From: Allodiplogaster sudhausi
Taxonomy: Eukaryota > Nematoda > Chromadorea > Rhabditida > Diplogasteridae
Direction of reading: 5' to 3'
NCBI GenBank assembly: GCA_945643635.1
Contig: CALZFC010000090.1
Span: 635,501 to 699,500 of the forward strand
DNA: 64,000 bases
Position 1 is the first letter of the stretch. Every line of letters starts with the position of its first letter. Position numbers and translations under genes: made by a program. Below the pieces are notes generated by a model. It was given only the letters and a program-made list of their open reading frames with translations. It was not told the DNA's origin and did not search any database. Shown here piece after piece: positions 59,701 to 64,000 of this stretch.

Positions 59701-62687
59701 TGGAATGGAATCTGTAAGTAAACAGACACTCTTGAAATAACCAGTTATAACAACAAAAAGGATTTTTTCAGTCACTATTAATTCGTACCTTAAATCGATC
59801 CATGAATCCGTATCGATTGAAGAGCTCGAAGGCGACATATTTGAGGGCGTGTCCTTCGGAGATCTCGTTGAGGTGGAACGAGTTGAATGACCACGTATTG
59901 ACGTCCTTCATTTGGCGAAATCCATGTTATCGTTATTAGTTATTCTTACAAATTAATCCCTGTGCTTTTTCGATTTTCTTTTATATTTCTCTTAAGTAAA
60001 AAAAATGAACTGTAATTTATATACATACATTTGCATATTTCGATATATTGCCATTTTTAATGCTCCAAATGCTATTCAGTGTGGGCTAATATGACTTTTT
60101 TTAAAGAAATAAATAAATAGGATAAATAATTACCCGCAACGCCTCAATGACGTGCTCCGGGATGAGGCAGTGGACGGACTGCTGCTTGCGGAAGAGCCTG
60201 GAACTGCAGAGGGTCGGCACGGCTAGAAACGCGCAGAGAAGCGAGAGGCGAGAGAATAGGATGGTGCATGGAAAATCAGACAGAGAGAGAGAGACAGCAG
60301 AGAAGTTTGATGGCGGAATTGATGGCCGGGGAGCGATGCCCAGTTTTTACTCACTTTTTATTCATCGAAAATATAACCTACACACTTTTTAACACCAAAT
60401 ATCTTGAAATTTTTGGATTCTTAAATCTTTCGAAGTAAATCTTAAATCTTTCGAAATAAAAATCCATCGCATTTCGGTTGCAAATGCTGCACGAGGATCT
60501 GCCAAGGTTGTTGTGAGCATGAAAAAAGAAGAGATAGAATGGAACATCAGAAGCACACCACCGTAATGTTATGTGCAGAGAAGGAAAGAGAGAAAGAGAA
60601 AGAGGGAGGCAGAGAGAAGACGAAGAAGGAATGGGAGAAAGAGAGAGACAGAGAAAGCGACAGACATATAGAGAGACAAGCAACTCCGTAAAAACAATCT
60701 CACAAGAAATTTCGCTTCTAATCTTAAATTATTTTTGAATACAAGAAGAGAAGGAAAGGAAAGCGTTGTGCATGAAAGATTTCAGAAAGAAAGCAGGAAG
60801 AGAAAGAACGTTTCAGCATAAGAGGCTGACTGAGAAGCATTAAATTGTTCTTGTTACCGTTGATGCCATTTGTCAACGCTAACATTACAGCATATGCCAG
60901 ACACTATATTTCCTCTTCCCAAAGGCATGAATTAGATCTCCCTTTTCCTCCGATATAAACCCACTGCCTTCTCTCTTTTACTTTCAGTATTCTAGATTCT
61001 ATGTTCTTTAGCCCCTCTGGGTCATGCTTAAGGCATGCCAATATTTGTTGTCCCTTGAAATGTGAGAAAGTCGCTGCTCTTGAGGTCTTGGCACGCGAGG
61101 CTCTCGCATTCACAAGCTCACATCGTTTTGCATGTTCGGCCACATCAGACTACCTCTTTAATATATGTTTTCTCTCTCTCTATCTCTGTTCCTCTCTTTC
61201 TCTCTCTCCTTCTCTTAACCCTCTAACGCTCTCTCTCTCCATTTTCTTTCTCTTTTCTCTACTTCTTTCTCGCTCTCTCCTCCTCTCTTCCATCTACGCT
61301 CCATCGTCTCTCATTCATATTGGTAGCGTGATCCGAAGGCTAAATTCCTCTAATAATTTTTCTCCACAGAGAAGGAAGCTCAAATAATTTTTTTCTTTTT
61401 CTTTTTTTCCTTTTTTTCCGCAACCGAGTATTGGACCTGATAAAAACAATTCTGAAAGGAAAAAGAATAACTCGAACTGTGTTTTGGAAGTAGGTAAGTA
61501 TAGTAGAAGCCCAAGAAGATTTAAAGAAGGGTATTAAAGATTAAGAGAAAAACTTGGATTTGAGCCTGCTGAGACGGAATAATCACGTATGTACATACAT
61601 ATGTAGTTCTCATGTCATGTCACTTTCTTAACTCGAAATAAAATTGAAAGAATGACACACTTGTCGAAGAAGATGCCAGTTCGAATGGCGTTAGCGACCG
61701 ATTTGAACTTTGGCTTTTCCCGCTTCTTTCCGGCATTTTGGCGCGTGAAGGTCGCGGCGAGCCATTCGCGCACCTTAACACAAATTTTAGAGAAAAAAAT
61801 TTCTTCATATTTAAATTACATCCATACCTATGTACATATATCGAAATAGATATCTTTTTCTTTCTCACGAATAGAAGAATGTCTCGAGGGTGCACATTTA
61901 TTGCAAGTGCGATATTTTGGGGGCAAAATACTTGTCCAAAATAGGAGCCAAATTATTCTTGCAATGAAAAAAGTGCATACAAATTTTCAGGCGCAAGTTA
62001 ATATCTTGATATCCTCCAACACACCTCGTCTGGCACCGTTTCAGGCGTCACTTCAGCGAGGTCGTCGTCTTCGTCGCATATCCGCCTGAAAAGCAGCTTA
62101 TTCATAGATTAATTTAAAGGAGCTGTCCTGTGAGCTTGGAATAGATCGCATGAAAACGAGAGCAGAGTTAGGCAGTGTTTATTTTTATGGACAGCCTTTG
62201 GCTTTTAAAAAAATTATTCTAGAACAACTACCGAAAAATTGCATATCTCCTTGCGTTAGAGCGCTGCTTCAAACTCCTTTTAATTCAAACCTCGGAATCG
62301 ATTTAAATTATAGCTGTAACTCGAAAATCGCCTCCAAAGTTTCTCGTGTGTGTCTTTAATCCAACAATATTTGTGCCTGTTAAATCGTGAATAAATTCAA
62401 AACTAATAGTTTCAAAGGTCTCCTTTGAAAACATATTGGAACAAACAATTCCGGATTGAAAAGCTTAAAAAAGAGTATCCATTCATCGTGGTGGCTCCGC
62501 TATTAAAGAGGAGCTGAGAAGCTCTTCATGGCACAGAAAGATGAGAGAGCGAGCAGACACTGAGAAAGACGATAGGTTTGAGACACGAAAGAGCGATAGA
62601 TTTACATATGTAGATGAGTGAAGAGAACCTGAGAGAGAGTGAGAGAAAAGAGAGCTGCTATAGAGGGGAAGAGAGTTTGAGAGAGAA

Positions 62688-62718
<31 letters not shown>

Positions 62719-64000
62719 TAAAGAGCGAAATAGAAGGGTTAGAGCAGATCCCGGATAAGAGCATATAAATCTAAATGCTCTCATGGCACGGACATGAATA
62801 TGATACGAAAAGATGATTGATATGGCAGCGGGACCATATTCAGAAAGAGAGAGCTCTTTAGTTAGCTTCGCTTAAAGGAGTTAAAAATGCCAACATCAAT
62901 TCGCACCCTTTTGCGAATCGTTGATGTAGAGAGATGACAAGAGTGAGAGAAATAGAGAAATAGTGGAGAGAAAGACAGCAGAGAGAAAGAGATAAATATT
63001 GAAAGACAGGAAGAGAGAGCGCGATGAAGCACTGACTCTCCAAAAGATGTTTGCGCATATAACGTTAACCTGATGACGTGCAAATGCTATAACCGGCTTA
63101 TTTACCATCCTTCTTCTATGTACATATACGCCAAAAATGTGCGAGATTCATATTAAGATCAGTGGCATCTAATAAAAACAAGGTTATCAAAATGACCTCA
63201 TTAAATCAAGTGGAGGAAATAGCAACTGGCGATTTCGCCACTTTTGAAAAAACTCGATCATGAATAGGCGAATGAATTTTTTGCTTGACACATGTGATTT
63301 AAAGAGACATTGTTATCATTGTTAGGAAAGCTTTTAGAGGTTATGTTTCAGATCCGTGATGCTTTAAAGGCACAAAAAAATTAATGAGAAAAAAGTCGAG
63401 CTTTTACCTAGTTTCGTCCATGTACGCCGTTTCGAGCACGAGAGCGGCATATCTGAAGAGAAAAGGAGTTTGGTAAAAAGGATTTTATTTGCATCATGGA
63501 ATATTAAGCTTATTTTGTTGATATCATTGAAATCTATTTCAATATCAATGAATTTAAAAAAGAGCCGCACTCGATATTCCTTTTGAGATCCTCGAGGGGC
63601 AGCTGCCCCGAGTTGAGCTGGTGCAGGATGTACCGTAGCCTGGAAGAATTAGATGGTAAAAGCCTTTCTTTGCTTAATATAAGTTTAGGAATAGATTTCG
63701 CAACATCTAAAATTTTTTTAAATATTCAATTTTATTTTTCATTGTTAGAAACACATGGACAATAGGCATCATCAATATTCACAGCAACAAACCTCTATTG
63801 ATAGACTGAGCCAGCAAACAATAGGATATCTCACTGTCTCACTCTCTCATTTTTCACTCTCCCTTTCTCTCTCTCTCTCTCACTCTCTCACTCTGCGATC
63901 CTTTCTCTCTCTCACACTCGGTCTCTCTCTCTCCCTCCCTCGCTCATTCTCCCTCTCTCTCCCTCTCTCTCTCCCTCTCTCTCTCTCTCCCTCTCTCTCT
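56791..64000 (-). CDS. pde-1: Calmodulin-dependent 3',5'-cyclic nucleotide phosphodiesterase 1; 5' end outside window
   Basis: Hydrolyses cAMP/cGMP and is normally activated by Ca2+/calmodulin. Exons: 63639-63571, 63452-63408, 62085-62025, 61773-61659, 60222-60134, 59905-59789, 59711-59670, 59449-59351, 59192-59092, 58939-58814, 58580-58479, 58368-58247, 58036-57981, 57800-57714, 57604-57489, 57298-57159, 56897-56791 (stop TAG); phase kept, about 530 codons. The N-terminal PDE1-specific LRYILHQLNSGQLPLEDLKR, NIEYAALVLETAYMDET and VREWLAATFTR precede the catalytic domain. Metal-binding motifs are intact: HNVMHSADV, HDYEHTGHTNSFH, ACDISHPSKPW. PDE1-type QIGFIDFIVEPT follows, then a Pro/Ser-rich and Glu/Lys-rich tail. 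The first calmodulin-binding region would lie upstream, beyond 64000. Exon 61773-61659 uses a GTGTCA donor chosen by phase. Confidence 0.93.
61150..61315. repeat. CT-rich tract in a pde-1 intron
   Basis: Plus-strand pyrimidine tract in the long intron between exons 61773-61659 and 60222-60134. A matching purine tract on the same strand is at 60570-60680. Confidence 0.85.
63838..64000. repeat. (CT)n microsatellite at the right edge
   Basis: Interrupted CT/CCT run reaching the window end, upstream of the first visible pde-1 exon. Confidence 0.95.

Overview
The window looks like nematode nuclear DNA. Genes are split into many short exons (mostly 40-190 bp) with GT-AG introns. The gene content (paired DEG/ENaC channels, non-alpha ACR-type acetylcholine receptor subunits 98 bp apart as in an operon, a Cys-rich secreted protein with repeated modules, a Gly-X-Y collagen remnant) fits a nematode. 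No species can be named from sequence alone. Gene models were read by eye from splice signals, reading phase and comparison between paralogues inside the window; no alignment or transcript data were available.

Layout. 1-8282 (minus): DEG/ENaC channel gene 1, open at the left edge. 10.1-11.7 kb: a Merlin-type DNA transposon with an 8-bp target duplication, lying in the 3' part of an unrecognised minus-strand membrane-protein gene. 12.0-13.2 kb: a large foldback element. 13.9-25.3 kb: mostly (GA)n/(CT)n tracts,with a decayed short-chain dehydrogenase fragment and probable 5' exons of the first receptor gene. 25.6-36.6 kb (plus): two tandem nicotinic acetylcholine receptor (nAChR) non-alpha subunit genes. 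37-40.4 kb: repeats and the last exons of an unrecognised plus-strand gene. 40.9-47.5 kb (plus): complete DEG/ENaC gene 2, a paralogue of gene 1. 47.5-50.5 kb: repeats, a collagen remnant and a broken copy of a pde-1 exon. 51.4-53.8 kb (minus): secreted Cys-rich modular protein with two lesions. 56.8 kb to the right edge (minus): calmodulin-dependent cyclic nucleotide phosphodiesterase 1, lacking its extreme 5' end.

Main points. The two DEG/ENaC genes share intron positions and both carry Thr-rich, mucin-like inserts at the same place in the extracellular domain. In each gene the insert has grown by local exon duplication, but from different sequences. Both also carry an R-x-K-R site in the linker before the conserved pre-TM2 block, which suggests proprotein-convertase cleavage. 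Channels, receptors and PDE1 all fit neuronal or muscle excitability, but nothing here shows co-regulation beyond the receptor pair. Introns and spacers hold at least five inverted-repeat DNA transposons (Merlin, hAT and three TA-flanked foldbacks) plus a short TTAA-ended family.
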